DNA from: Anaeromicrobium sp.
GTDB lineage: Bacteria; Bacillota; Clostridia; Peptostreptococcales; Thermotaleaceae
Length of the DNA stretch: 64,000 bases
Assembly: GCF_025210435.1 (NCBI RefSeq)
Contig: NZ_JAOART010000033.1
Coordinates: 1-64,000, forward strand
Direction: 5' to 3'
Position numbers and translations under genes: made by a program. How positions within the stretch are numbered: the first letter of the stretch is position 1; every line of letters begins with the position of its first letter. Below, one piece after another: positions 7,978 to 16,192 of this stretch. The notes beneath the pieces were generated by a model. It was not told the origin of the DNA. It did no database searches and worked only from the letters and a program-made list of their open reading frames with translations.

Positions 7978-9973
7978 AATAGCTATTAATAATGTAAAAA
8001 AGAGTTTTAAAGATTATTCCATATACTTTATAACCCTAACACTGGCTGTATGTATATTTTATAATTTTAATTCTATCCATTCTCAAAGGGCAATGGAAAA
8101 TATTCATAAAATAGGATTTTTAATAAAAGTCATATCTTATATATCAGTATTCATATCTATTATCTTTGGAGGATTAATAATATATGCTAATAATGCCTTA
8201 ATAAAAAAGCGTAAAAGGGAATTTGGAATATATGCCACCCTAGGAATGGCAAAAGTTAAAATATGTAAAATATTAATTTATGAAACCCTCATGGTAGGTA
8301 CCATATCATTAATTGTAGGATTAATACTTGGAATTCTGTTATCACAAGGAATTTCAATATTGACAGGAGAATTATTTCAATTAAATATGACAGAGTATAC
8401 ATTTACTTTATCTATTTATGCTTTTTCTAAAACTTTAATCTATTTTGTAATCATGTTTTTAATAGTGATCATATTTAATACAATTCTAGTTTCAAAGGGT
8501 AAATCAGTGGATCTGATTAAGGGAGCAAAGAAAAATGAGAGTATAAAAGTGAAAAATCCAATATATTCATTTGTCATATTCATCCTATCCCTAATTCTTT
8601 TAGGAATAGCTTATTATATGGCATGGAAATATTCCCTTACTCCAAAGGATATAAAATTTCCCCTATCGATCCTATGGGGAAGTTTAGGAACTTTATTATT
8701 TTTCTTTGGATTATCTGGTTTTGTACTTATTGTACTTAAAAAAAGTAAGAAAATATATTTCAAAGGGTTAAATATATTTGTCATTAAACAATTTAACCAT
8801 AAGGTTAATACAAACTTCATATCCATGGCAATCATATGTTTAATGCTATTTTTAACTATTGGAATATTAGGATCTAGTTTTAGTGTGAAGCATGAGGCAG
8901 AAAAAAGATTGGAAAATATAATGCCCTTTGATGGAGTCATCCAATTAGATATTAATCATAATAAGGGTGGAGTTAGGGATATAAAAGAGGCTTTAAAAAT
9001 AATTAATATGAATTTTTATGAATCTTTTCAATATGTGGTTTTAGACTATTATGAATCAAATATGAAAATATATGACTTGTTAAATGAATATGGAAATGAA
9101 AACTTTAAAAAAGAGTTAAAGGATACTAATTGGAGGAAATTGTATGTTGTAAAACTATCACAATATAATGAAATGAGAAAATTAAGTGGACAAGGCACTG
9201 TTAATTTAAAGGAAAATGAGATCCTATTCATAACAAGGAATACCCATGAAAAAAAGGCCCTAGAAAAGTTGATGAAAAGTCAAAAGAAAATAAGGATCGG
9301 CAATATGGAATATGTAATAAAAGATAAACACATGAAGGAAGAATATAATGATTTAACTGCCATAGTGCCTGATGTAGCTGTTAAAAATATGGATAAAACT
9401 ATTGCAATTATGCATATGAAAAGTGTAACTGAAAAGAATAAGGAAGAATTAGAAGAAAAAATTAGAGAGATTAAAGAAAAGTTTTATAGATCCCAGTATG
9501 AATCACATGAAGAACTATTAAATAAGTATGGATTTATTATAAGTGCAGAAAGTAAAAGTCAAATATATAAGGAAACCATAACAAGTATAGGACAATTATT
9601 ATATATAGGAATATACTTAGGATTTGTATTTTTAATAGGAAGTGCAGTCCTATTGGCAATTCAACAATTAACAGAGGCAAGTGATAGTTTAAATAGGTAT
9701 AAGACATTGAAAAAAATCGGAGCATGTGATCATATGATTAATAAAAGTATATTTCTTCAGATTTTAATCCATTTTATGTTACCTTTTACCTTAGGGTTGA
9801 TGCATTCTGTAGTAGGGCTACAGATTATTAACCGATTACGAAAGAGTGTAGGTCTATTACTAGGGGTAAAGCTTATTCCCGTTGTAATAGTAATATTAGG
9901 TATTATGGTCATATATGGAGTATACTTTTATGCTACCTATTTGGCATATAAGAATATAGTTAAGAATAGTTAA
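7967..9973 (+). CDS. ABC transporter permease, BceB/FtsX type
   Basis: 668 residues, the usual size for BceB. Ten membrane segments are predicted: one near the N-terminus, three clustered around 55-165, pairs near 200-260, one near 285, then a large extracytoplasmic domain (about 310-530) and three final helices. FtsX-like segments lie around 55-175 and 545-660. The large external domain is where such permeases recognise the peptide-bound lipid target. It overlaps the ATPase gene. The specific antibiotic cannot be predicted from sequence. Confidence 0.93.
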   Translation: MYFKIAINNVKKSFKDYSIYFITLTLAVCIFYNFNSIHSQRAMENIHKIGFLIKVISYISVFISIIFGGLIIYANNALIKKRKREFGIYATLGMAKVKICKILIYETLMVGTISLIVGLILGILLSQGISILTGELFQLNMTEYTFTLSIYAFSKTLIYFVIMFLIVIIFNTILVSKGKSVDLIKGAKKNESIKVKNPIYSFVIFILSLILLGIAYYMAWKYSLTPKDIKFPLSILWGSLGTLLFFFGLSGFVLIVLKKSKKIYFKGLNIFVIKQFNHKVNTNFISMAIICLMLFLTIGILGSSFSVKHEAEKRLENIMPFDGVIQLDINHNKGGVRDIKEALKIINMNFYESFQYVVLDYYESNMKIYDLLNEYGNENFKKELKDTNWRKLYVVKLSQYNEMRKLSGQGTVNLKENEILFITRNTHEKKALEKLMKSQKKIRIGNMEYVIKDKHMKEEYNDLTAIVPDVAVKNMDKTIAIMHMKSVTEKNKEELEEKIREIKEKFYRSQYESHEELLNKYGFIISAESKSQIYKETITSIGQLLYIGIYLGFVFLIGSAVLLAIQQLTEASDSLNRYKTLKKIGACDHMINKSIFLQILIHFMLPFTLGLMHSVVGLQIINRLRKSVGLLLGVKLIPVVIVILGIMVIYGVYFYATYLAYKNIVKNS

Positions 9974-9997
9974 AGATAAGCACATGGGTTTTTAATA

Positions 9998-10195
9998 GGA
10001 AGGACAATACCTAAGCAATTCATCATAATTGATGAAGCTCAAAATCTAACAAAACATGAAGTAAACACAATTGTATGGAGGGTAGGAGAAGGTAGTAAAA
10101 TAGTTTTAGTAGGTGACCCAGAGCAAATTGATAATCCATATCTTCATTCGTGTAATAATGGACTCACATGTGATCATGAAAAAGTTAGATTATAA
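9998..10195 (+). pseudogene. PhoH-family ATPase fragment
   Basis: A frame without a start codon reads G-R-T-I-P-K-Q-F-I-I-I-D-E-A-Q-N-L-T, then E-G-S-K-I-V-L-V-G-D-P-E-Q-I-D-N-P-Y-L and S-N-N-G-L-T-like residues. This matches the Walker B and C-terminal core of PhoH-like ATPases, including the D-E-A-Q motif. The P-loop half is missing and stops lie immediately upstream (9992-9997). It is a dead C-terminal remnant of about 65 codons directly after the Bce module. Confidence 0.8.
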
Positions 10196-10240
10196 AAATC
10201 CAGTAGACTAATTTGAAAATTAGTTATACTGGATTTTTAT
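10194..10240. terminator. Bidirectional terminator
   Basis: Long imperfect hairpin: AAAAATCCAGTA and TACTGGATTTTT form the outer stem, and ACTAATTT/AAATTAGT the inner one. It can end the leftward MFS operon and anything coming from the left. Confidence 0.75.
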
Positions 10241-10268
10241 TCTAAGAAGGTAAATTTTTCATAATTAC

Positions 10269-11567
10269 CTAAATTTCTTCATATATATTTTTACAATTAG
10301 TTTCCTTTAAGAAGAATCCAGCAATTACACTTATTATAACAGCCACAAGGGTTATACCAAAGGCAACACGATAAACGGAAGCATAATTTTCTACTCCTGA
10401 CATTTTGTCAAAGGACAATCCAACGGCTAAAGGTAATAGCATACTTCCACAAAAACCACCTATGTTTGCTACTGATGAAGATACTCCCACGTATTTAGGA
10501 TTATTAACTTCTCCTACAGCAGACCAGCATACTACGTAAGCATAACTCATAAAGCCATTTACAAACATTAGTATCATCATGGCAGTTTTACTTAACTTTC
10601 CTATAGTTAATATTAAAAGTGCCCAGCTAAGTGCGTATATTATTCCAGATACGATCATTGGTTTTTTTCTACTAACATATTTATCTGACATGTTTCCAAT
10701 AACTACAGCTCCTATAGCACTACCCACAACAGCAACAGTAGTAAAACCTGCAGCTTCTACAGTTGTAATATTATAAGCCTTTGTAAGGAAAGATGTTCCC
10801 CAAATTCCCATAATAATAACAGATGAACCATAAAAGCCTGCATATGCCACAAGGGGTGGCCAAGTTCTTGGATTTTTAAATACATGCCATACTCCAACTA
10901 TGACCTCAGAGAAGGTTGTTTTAGTTTCATTAGGATTATTTGGGTTAACTGGTTCATAGCCTAATTCTTCTGGTGTATTTCTTACAATAATATAAATTCC
11001 AAAGGCAACAATAAAAGAAACAACACCAATACCTCTAAAGCTCATTCTCCAACCAAATGTTTCAACTAAAAATGCTAGAGGGGTTTGAGCTACAGCACCA
11101 CCTAAAGTACCGATAAAACAGGTGATTCCTGTCATGGTACCAAGTTTTGATTGTTCAAACCAAGATGACTGTAATTTAAGGATACATACAAATATAACTG
11201 ATGTTCCAAGACCGATTAGTGATCTTCCTATAAAAAGCATAGTAACAGAATCTGTTAGACTAAAAAGAGTGATACCTATTGCTGCTATAAAAGTACCCAC
11301 ACTTGATGTGATTCTAGATCCTAGAGAGTCCACCAGGATTCCTGTAGGAATTTGCATTATTAGATAAAGCATGGCATATGTGCTAGCAATAGACACAAAC
11401 ATAGACTCAGATAGACCAAATTCCATAATTATGGAATCCTTTACTACGCCCATTGAAAATGCATGAAAATAATTTATTGCATAAGATAGTACGATTATTC
11501 CCCAAGCAATCCACTTATAGGAGGATGCTTGATTTTTGTTTGCATTAGTTTTCATAATAGTGCTCAT
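10269..11567 (-). CDS. MFS transporter of the amino-acid fermentation operon
   Basis: 432 residues with twelve predicted membrane helices. It shows the loop 2-3 motif G-I-L-V-D-S-L-G-S-R and the mirrored N-M-S-D-K-Y-V-S-R-K in the second half. The gene starts 3 bp after the aminotransferase stop, so it belongs to the buk-ptb-aminotransferase operon. Position suggests uptake of the amino acid degraded by this pathway, or export of the acid product. Major facilitators of this kind transport many organic anions, so the substrate is inference only. Confidence 0.82.
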   Translation of the reverse strand: MSTIMKTNANKNQASSYKWIAWGIIVLSYAINYFHAFSMGVVKDSIIMEFGLSESMFVSIASTYAMLYLIMQIPTGILVDSLGSRITSSVGTFIAAIGITLFSLTDSVTMLFIGRSLIGLGTSVIFVCILKLQSSWFEQSKLGTMTGITCFIGTLGGAVAQTPLAFLVETFGWRMSFRGIGVVSFIVAFGIYIIVRNTPEELGYEPVNPNNPNETKTTFSEVIVGVWHVFKNPRTWPPLVAYAGFYGSSVIIMGIWGTSFLTKAYNITTVEAAGFTTVAVVGSAIGAVVIGNMSDKYVSRKKPMIVSGIIYALSWALLILTIGKLSKTAMMILMFVNGFMSYAYVVCWSAVGEVNNPKYVGVSSSVANIGGFCGSMLLPLAVGLSFDKMSGVENYASVYRVAFGITLVAVIISVIAGFFLKETNCKNIYEEI

Positions 11568-11570
11568 TGA

Positions 11571-12758
11571 TTATTTTTCCAGCTCCTTAGTAAGGAAATC
11601 TGCTAGTCTGTTCATTCCTTCAATTATTTCTTCTTCATCTACTGTTGAGAAATTAAGTCTAATAGTGTTTTCATAACCAGGTTCAGTAAAGAATGAACCA
11701 CCAGGTACAAAACCTACAGATATTTCTTCTATAGATTTTTCTAGAAGTTTAGTTGCGTCAACACCCTTAGGTAAATCTAACCATATAAACATACCACCTT
11801 CAGGATTTGTATGCTTAATTGATTTAGGGAATTTTTCTTTTATAATTTCTAACATCATATCTTTCTTTTTCCCGTATACTTTAACAATTTGTTCGATTTG
11901 CTCGTCTAAGTTATAAGCTTTAAGATACTCAGCGATTTGAGCTTGAGCAAATTGATTTGATTGAAGATCAATACCCTGTTTTAATACTTCAAAATGATTT
12001 GCAATAGCAGTATTACTTATTGAAAAACCTACTCTTAATCCTGGGAAAAGTATCTTTGAAAAAGATCCAAGATATATAACTCTATCTTCTGTATCAAAGG
12101 ATTTTATAGTAGGTACATGTTCTCCTGAGAATCTTATTTCACCATAAGGATTATCTTCAATAATCATAATATCATATTTGTTAGCTAATTGGACTAATTT
12201 CTTTCTTCTATCTACAGACCAAGTCTTGCCTGTAGGGTTAGAGAAGTTTGGAACTGCATAAACGAATTTAACATTCTTTTCTTCTTCAAGGGCTTTTTCA
12301 AGTTCATCAATAAGCATTCCTTCGTTATCTGCATCAACACCTCTAAAGTTACACTCAAAGGGAGTATATGAGGATAGTGCTCCTAGGTATGTGGGTTTTT
12401 CTGTGATCACAGTATCACCTGGATTTAAGAAAGTCATGGCAGTTAAGAAAATACCCTGTTGTGACCCGGTAGTAATTTGTATTTCTTCTTTTTTACAGTG
12501 GACATGTCTTTTAGCCATAATTTTGCATATTTCATCTAGTAAAGGATCATATCCCTTTGTAGCTCCATATTGAAGAGCAACTGCTCCCTTTTCAGATAGG
12601 AGTCTATCTGTAACTTCTCTAATTTCATTTATTGGCATAAGAGCTGATGATGGTAAGCCAGCGGCAAAGGATATACAATTTTCTTTACTTCTAATTAACT
12701 TACCTGCAGCCCTGATAGCTGATGGTCTTAATGTATGGATTCTATTTGCAAAATTCAT
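11571..12758 (-). CDS. PLP-dependent aminotransferase, class I/II (LysN/MocR-like fold)
   Basis: 395 residues, normal for fold type I aminotransferases of the 2-aminoadipate/aromatic (LysN, ARO8-like) group. Visible motifs are S-F-A-A-G-L-P-S near the N-terminus, T-T-G-S-Q-Q-G, Y-A-V-P-N-F-S-N-P-T-G, E-D-N-P-Y-G, the PLP lysine in S-F-S-K-I-L-F-P-G-L-R, and R-L-N-F near the end. It would convert an amino acid to a 2-oxoacid. It lies between ptb and a transporter, and 2-oxoacid:ferredoxin oxidoreductase genes lie in the divergent block, so its product probably feeds that enzyme. The substrate (branched-chain, aromatic or other) is not resolved. Confidence 0.88.
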   Translation of the reverse strand: MNFANRIHTLRPSAIRAAGKLIRSKENCISFAAGLPSSALMPINEIREVTDRLLSEKGAVALQYGATKGYDPLLDEICKIMAKRHVHCKKEEIQITTGSQQGIFLTAMTFLNPGDTVITEKPTYLGALSSYTPFECNFRGVDADNEGMLIDELEKALEEEKNVKFVYAVPNFSNPTGKTWSVDRRKKLVQLANKYDIMIIEDNPYGEIRFSGEHVPTIKSFDTEDRVIYLGSFSKILFPGLRVGFSISNTAIANHFEVLKQGIDLQSNQFAQAQIAEYLKAYNLDEQIEQIVKVYGKKKDMMLEIIKEKFPKSIKHTNPEGGMFIWLDLPKGVDATKLLEKSIEEISVGFVPGGSFFTEPGYENTIRLNFSTVDEEEIIEGMNRLADFLTKELEK

Positions 12759-12798
12759 ATTTTACTCCTCCCTAAATTCAACAAAAATTTTTTGGAGA

Positions 12799-13710
12799 TT
12801 ATAAACTTCCAGCCGAAGCTAAACATCCAAGGGCAATTGAATTTATTTTTATTTCTTGTGTATCTGAACGTGAACCTAAAATAATAGGGTTTGTAGCTCC
12901 TAATACTATACCAGCCCACTTAGCATTGTTAAAGTGTAACCATGATTTTCCTAAAGCATTTCCAGTTTCAATATTAGGGAATACTAACATATCACAATCT
13001 CCAGCAATTTTACTATCTATTCCCTTGTGATGGGCTGCATCTTTACTAAAGGCCACATCAAAGGCAATAGGTCCTTCTATGGTACATGGTAGTATTTCAC
13101 CATTTCCAACCATATCCACAAGTCCCTTTGCATCTACAGTAGATTGAATCTTTTCATCTACCATTTCGTTAGCAGTAAGTGCTGCAACTTTTGGGTTAGT
13201 TACTCCAATACCTTTCATAGCGATTAAGGAATTGTTTAAAATATCTTTTTTCTGTGCAAGGGTAGGGGCAACATTTATACCACTATCTGTACAATATAAT
13301 AACTTATGATATCCAGGCAATTCATAAACGGCAAGCATACTAATAAGACGGCCTGTTCTTAACCCCTTTTCTTTATTTAGTATGGCTCTCATATATACAC
13401 TAGTGTTAACAAGTCCTTTCATAAGAACTTGAGCTTTACCAGATTTAACAAGACTTACAGCAACTTTAGCTGAATCCTCAGGAGATTCACCTGCTACAAT
13501 GTCATAAGGTTTTAAACCAATTTCGTCACATATTGATTGGATTTTTTCCACATTTCCTACTAAAATAGGTTTAACAAATCCCATATGAGCTGCAGCTTTA
13601 AGGGCTAAAAGTAATTCCTTATCTTCTGCTGCTGCCACACTTATGATAAAAGGATCTAGGGATTTAACTTTCTCAATAACTTCTGAAAAATTTTTCAATG
13701 TAAAGTTCAT
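12799..13710 (-). CDS. ptb: Phosphate butyryltransferase (or branched-chain acyl transferase)
   Basis: 303 residues, full length for Ptb. Typical parts are V-L-M-K-G-L-V-N-T-S, R-L-I-S-M-L-A-V-Y-E, L-Y-C-T-D-S-G-I-N-V-A-P, the internal I-E-G-P-I-A-F-D-V-A and the C-terminal V-L-G-A-T-N-P-I-I-L-G-S-R-S-D. It exchanges CoA for phosphate on butyryl- or branched acyl-CoA. It starts 17 bp after buk in the same operon, and the pair makes ATP from acyl-CoA. The context points to acyl-CoA from amino acids rather than a butyrate pathway from acetyl-CoA, since no crotonase or thiolase genes are nearby. Confidence 0.93.
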   Translation of the reverse strand: MNFTLKNFSEVIEKVKSLDPFIISVAAAEDKELLLALKAAAHMGFVKPILVGNVEKIQSICDEIGLKPYDIVAGESPEDSAKVAVSLVKSGKAQVLMKGLVNTSVYMRAILNKEKGLRTGRLISMLAVYELPGYHKLLYCTDSGINVAPTLAQKKDILNNSLIAMKGIGVTNPKVAALTANEMVDEKIQSTVDAKGLVDMVGNGEILPCTIEGPIAFDVAFSKDAAHHKGIDSKIAGDCDMLVFPNIETGNALGKSWLHFNNAKWAGIVLGATNPIILGSRSDTQEIKINSIALGCLASAGSL

Positions 13711-13727
13711 TCCTCTCTATAACAATT

Positions 13728-14789
13728 TTACTTATACTCTTTTGCTTCTTCTTCACCATTAAGGACACGAAGTGCACCTAGTGCTAAGGCTTCCATTTCT
13801 GCTTCGCCAGCAATGATTTCCACAGGGGCTAAATAACCAACTCTTTCTTTTACAGCTTCTGTGATTAATTTTGAGTTAGCAATTCCACCTGTTAAGATGA
13901 TCTTATCTACTTTTCCACATAAAGTTGCTCCGTATTGTGCAATCTCTTTACTTACTTGATAAATAAATGCATCCATAACTAATTTTGCTTTTTCATCACC
14001 ATTGTTAATTCTTTCTTCAATTTCCCTTGTATCCTTAGTTCCTAGGTAATCATACATTCCGCCTATAGAACTAACCTTAGAAACCATTTCCTTATAAGTA
14101 TACTTTCCTGAATAGCAAAGTTGAATAAGAGGGTAAGCTGGTAGTCCACCACTTCTCTCAGGTGAGAAAGGACCATTACATCTTCCACCACTTCCATCAA
14201 CCATCTTGCCCTTTTTATGAGGTACAACAGAGATTCCTGATCCTAAATGGGCTACTATGAAGTTAAAGTCTGAGTATTTTCCACCCATTCTTTTAGCCAT
14301 TAATCTACAAACGGCTTTGTGATTAAGTGAATGAAGCCAACTTGGGTATGTTAAATCAGATATACCAGTTATTTTAGACATATCTTCAAATTCATCAACA
14401 GAAACTGGGTCTACAATGAATGAAGGTATATTAACTTCATCAGCAATGCTCTTAGCAAGAACACAACCCAGGTTAGAGGCATGTTCTCCACGAATGGCAT
14501 TTTTAACATCATCAATCATAATATGATTTACATGATAAGTACCACCTTGTATTTCTTTAAGTAGGCCACCTCTACCTACAACACAACCAAAATCTTTTAT
14601 AGATAAGCCCTTATCTTTTAAAGCAGTTAATACAATATTCTTTCTAAATTCAAATTCATCAAATACAGTATGAAAATCTTTAAGATCTTCAGCCGTGTGA
14701 CTTAGACTAAGTTTAAATAGTTCATCCTTATCCTCAAAGACGCTTACCTTTGTAGAAGTACCGCCTGGGTTTATAACAAGTATTTTCAT
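13728..14789 (-). CDS. buk: Butyrate kinase
   Basis: 353 residues, usual length. The ASKHA-fold phosphate loop N-P-G-G-T-S-T-K is near the N-terminus, with V-A-H-L-G-S-G-I-S-V, the sugar/acid-binding N-G-P-F-S-P-E-R-S-G-G-L-P and I-L-T-G-G-I-A-N-S typical of Buk. AAGGAGG lies 6 nt before the ATG at 14789; the longer frame includes this ribosome binding site and is rejected. It is first in the operon buk-ptb-aminotransferase-MFS and makes ATP from an acyl phosphate. Its promoter carries a palindrome matching one upstream of the divergent nhaC-like gene. Confidence 0.95.
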   Translation of the reverse strand: MKILVINPGGTSTKVSVFEDKDELFKLSLSHTAEDLKDFHTVFDEFEFRKNIVLTALKDKGLSIKDFGCVVGRGGLLKEIQGGTYHVNHIMIDDVKNAIRGEHASNLGCVLAKSIADEVNIPSFIVDPVSVDEFEDMSKITGISDLTYPSWLHSLNHKAVCRLMAKRMGGKYSDFNFIVAHLGSGISVVPHKKGKMVDGSGGRCNGPFSPERSGGLPAYPLIQLCYSGKYTYKEMVSKVSSIGGMYDYLGTKDTREIEERINNGDEKAKLVMDAFIYQVSKEIAQYGATLCGKVDKIILTGGIANSKLITEAVKERVGYLAPVEIIAGEAEMEALALGALRVLNGEEEAKEYK

Positions 14790-14812
14790 GAAATCCTCCT
14801 TAAAGTTCATTA

Positions 14813-14861
14813 TGGAACAACGTTCTAGTATCATGATACAATAGAAAAAGTCATAATGCAA
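14813..14861 (-). promoter_or_regulatory. buk operon promoter with IclR-type operator
   Basis: On the minus strand: -35 TTGCAT (14856-14861), 17-bp spacer, -10 TATCAT (14833-14838), then a near-perfect 15-bp palindrome at 14813-14827 (plus strand TGGAAC-AAC-GTTCTA). The palindrome covers the start site, a position suited to repression. IclR proteins usually bind 12-15 bp palindromes of this type. The link to the IclR gene at 15046 is inference. Confidence 0.65.
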
Positions 14862-14920
14862 TAAATATTCAGTAAAACGTATGCGGAATTAAAAGACATG
14901 TCATGTTTTGTATTAGAAAC

Positions 14921-14940
14921 TATAGAACAATATGTTCATA
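14921..14940. promoter_or_regulatory. Second GAAC/GTTC palindrome
   Basis: GAACA-ATA-TGTTC lies within flanking AT-rich sequence between the divergent buk operon and the iclR gene. Its half-sites match the operators at 14813-14827 and 16080-16094, but the spacing differs by 2 bp. It is a candidate auxiliary or autoregulatory site. Confidence 0.45.
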
Positions 14941-14987
14941 AAAGGGCAAATCGATAAAAATAGACATAATAAAACAGATATATACCA

Positions 14988-15016
14988 TTGAAAATTGCAA
15001 GGTATTAAAGTATCAT
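14988..15016 (+). promoter_or_regulatory. Promoter of the iclR-type gene
   Basis: -35 TTGAAA (14988-14993), 17-bp spacer, -10 TATCAT (15011-15016), 29 bp before the ATG at 15046, which has AAAGGAG upstream. Confidence 0.6.
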
Positions 15017-15045
15017 AAAGGTATTAATGAAAAAGGAGATTAGTT

Positions 15046-15804
15046 ATGATTATTAATTCAGTAGATAGAGCCCTTGATATAATTATACTTCTTTATGAAG
15101 AAGAAAAAGAGATGGGTGTTTCAGATATAGCAGATAGATTGAATACATATAAAAGTACTATACATAGAACCCTAGTTACATTAGAAGGAAAGGGTTTTGT
15201 AAAAAAGAATCCTGACACAGAAAAATATTGGTTAGGGATGAAATTACATGCTATTGGCATGTTAATAAATAATAACCTTCCAATTAAGAAGATTATTAAA
15301 CCTTATTGTGATGAGTTGCATAGAAAATTTGGTGAGGTTGTCAATGCATCTGTTTTAGATAAAAGTGATAAAGACCATCTTAAAGGACACATAATATATA
15401 AGGCCTATGATAGCACCCAACTATTAATTGTGAATCCTCCAGAAGGAGCTGGAAGCCCGTGTTATGGCTCGTCTGTGGGGAAATGCTTACTTGCTTTTAA
15501 TCATATCGATTTTGAAAAATACAAGGATGTAAAACTCATGAAATATACAGACAAAACTATTGACAATTGGGATGAATTAATAGATAAACTTAAAGAAATA
15601 AGAGAGAAAGGCTATGCCATAGATGACGAGGAATTAGAAGTAGGATTGACATGCATAGGAGCTCCTGTTTTAGATAAAAATAATAGGGCAATAGCAGCCA
15701 TAAGTTTGTCAGGTCCTACTCAGAGGATGAGAGCGGGAGACTTTGAAGAAAAAATAAGGGCAGTGGTAGAAACTGCACAGGAGATAAGTAAACAATTTAG
15801 ATAA
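15046..15804 (+). CDS. IclR-family transcriptional regulator
   Basis: 252 residues. The N-terminal winged helix-turn-helix (about 1-65) reads S-V-D-R-A-L-D-I-I ... S-D-I-A-D-R-L-N-T-Y-K-S-T-I-H-R-T-L. The effector domain (about 80-250) has the family signatures G-S-S-V-G-K-C-L-L-A, a loop E-E-L-E-V-G-L-T-C-I-G-A-P-V and the C-terminal A-A-I-S-L-S-G-P. It lies between the divergent buk and nhaC-like blocks, both of which carry a shared GAACAACGTT core at their start sites. It therefore probably represses both until an acid or amino-acid signal appears. The effector is unknown. Confidence 0.92.
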   Translation: MIINSVDRALDIIILLYEEEKEMGVSDIADRLNTYKSTIHRTLVTLEGKGFVKKNPDTEKYWLGMKLHAIGMLINNNLPIKKIIKPYCDELHRKFGEVVNASVLDKSDKDHLKGHIIYKAYDSTQLLIVNPPEGAGSPCYGSSVGKCLLAFNHIDFEKYKDVKLMKYTDKTIDNWDELIDKLKEIREKGYAIDDEELEVGLTCIGAPVLDKNNRAIAAISLSGPTQRMRAGDFEEKIRAVVETAQEISKQFR

Positions 15805-15841
15805 AATTTAAATTTTTATAAAAAAATAAATAATGTCTTTT

Positions 15842-15878
15842 AATCTAAATATTTTCATGAAAATATTTAGATTTTTTT
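15842..15878 (+). terminator. Terminator after the iclR-type gene
   Basis: A perfect 32-bp palindrome (15842-15873) beginning AATCTAAATATTTTC runs into TTTTTTT. Confidence 0.85.
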
Positions 15879-16045
15879 ATTTATAGTGAAAATTAAAATT
15901 GTAGGAGCAATTAGAAAAAACCCTATAATTCAAAGATTGTAAACTGAAATAATCTTTCTTTAGATTACCCCTAGAGGAGAAAAATCTATACTGAATAAAT
16001 TGGATTAAGAAGGTTAAAAAATCCAAAGTTGCAGAATGGAGACTA

Positions 16046-16094
16046 TTGACATCCAAATGTTATAATGATAATGTGAAAATAGAACAACGTTTCA
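16046..16094 (+). promoter_or_regulatory. nhaC-like gene promoter with IclR-type operator
   Basis: -35 TTGACA (16046-16051), 15-bp spacer, -10 GATAAT (16067-16072), and TAGAACAACGTTTCA at 16080-16094 over the expected start. The ten bases GAACAACGTT are identical to the buk operator, and the placement 5-7 bp after the -10 is the same in both promoters. Confidence 0.6.
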
Positions 16095-16192
16095 CAATAA
16101 TAAATACACATGAAATAAGGAGGTGTTTATTAGGCAAAGTAAGAAAATAGTTAAAAATTTCAGATAAGAAAAAAGAGTAAAGGAGCTTAAAG

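Noticed and set aside
16127..16170. Possible leader peptide before the nhaC-like gene
   Set aside because: AAGGAGG is followed by no ATG; the only start (GTG) overlaps the ribosome binding site.
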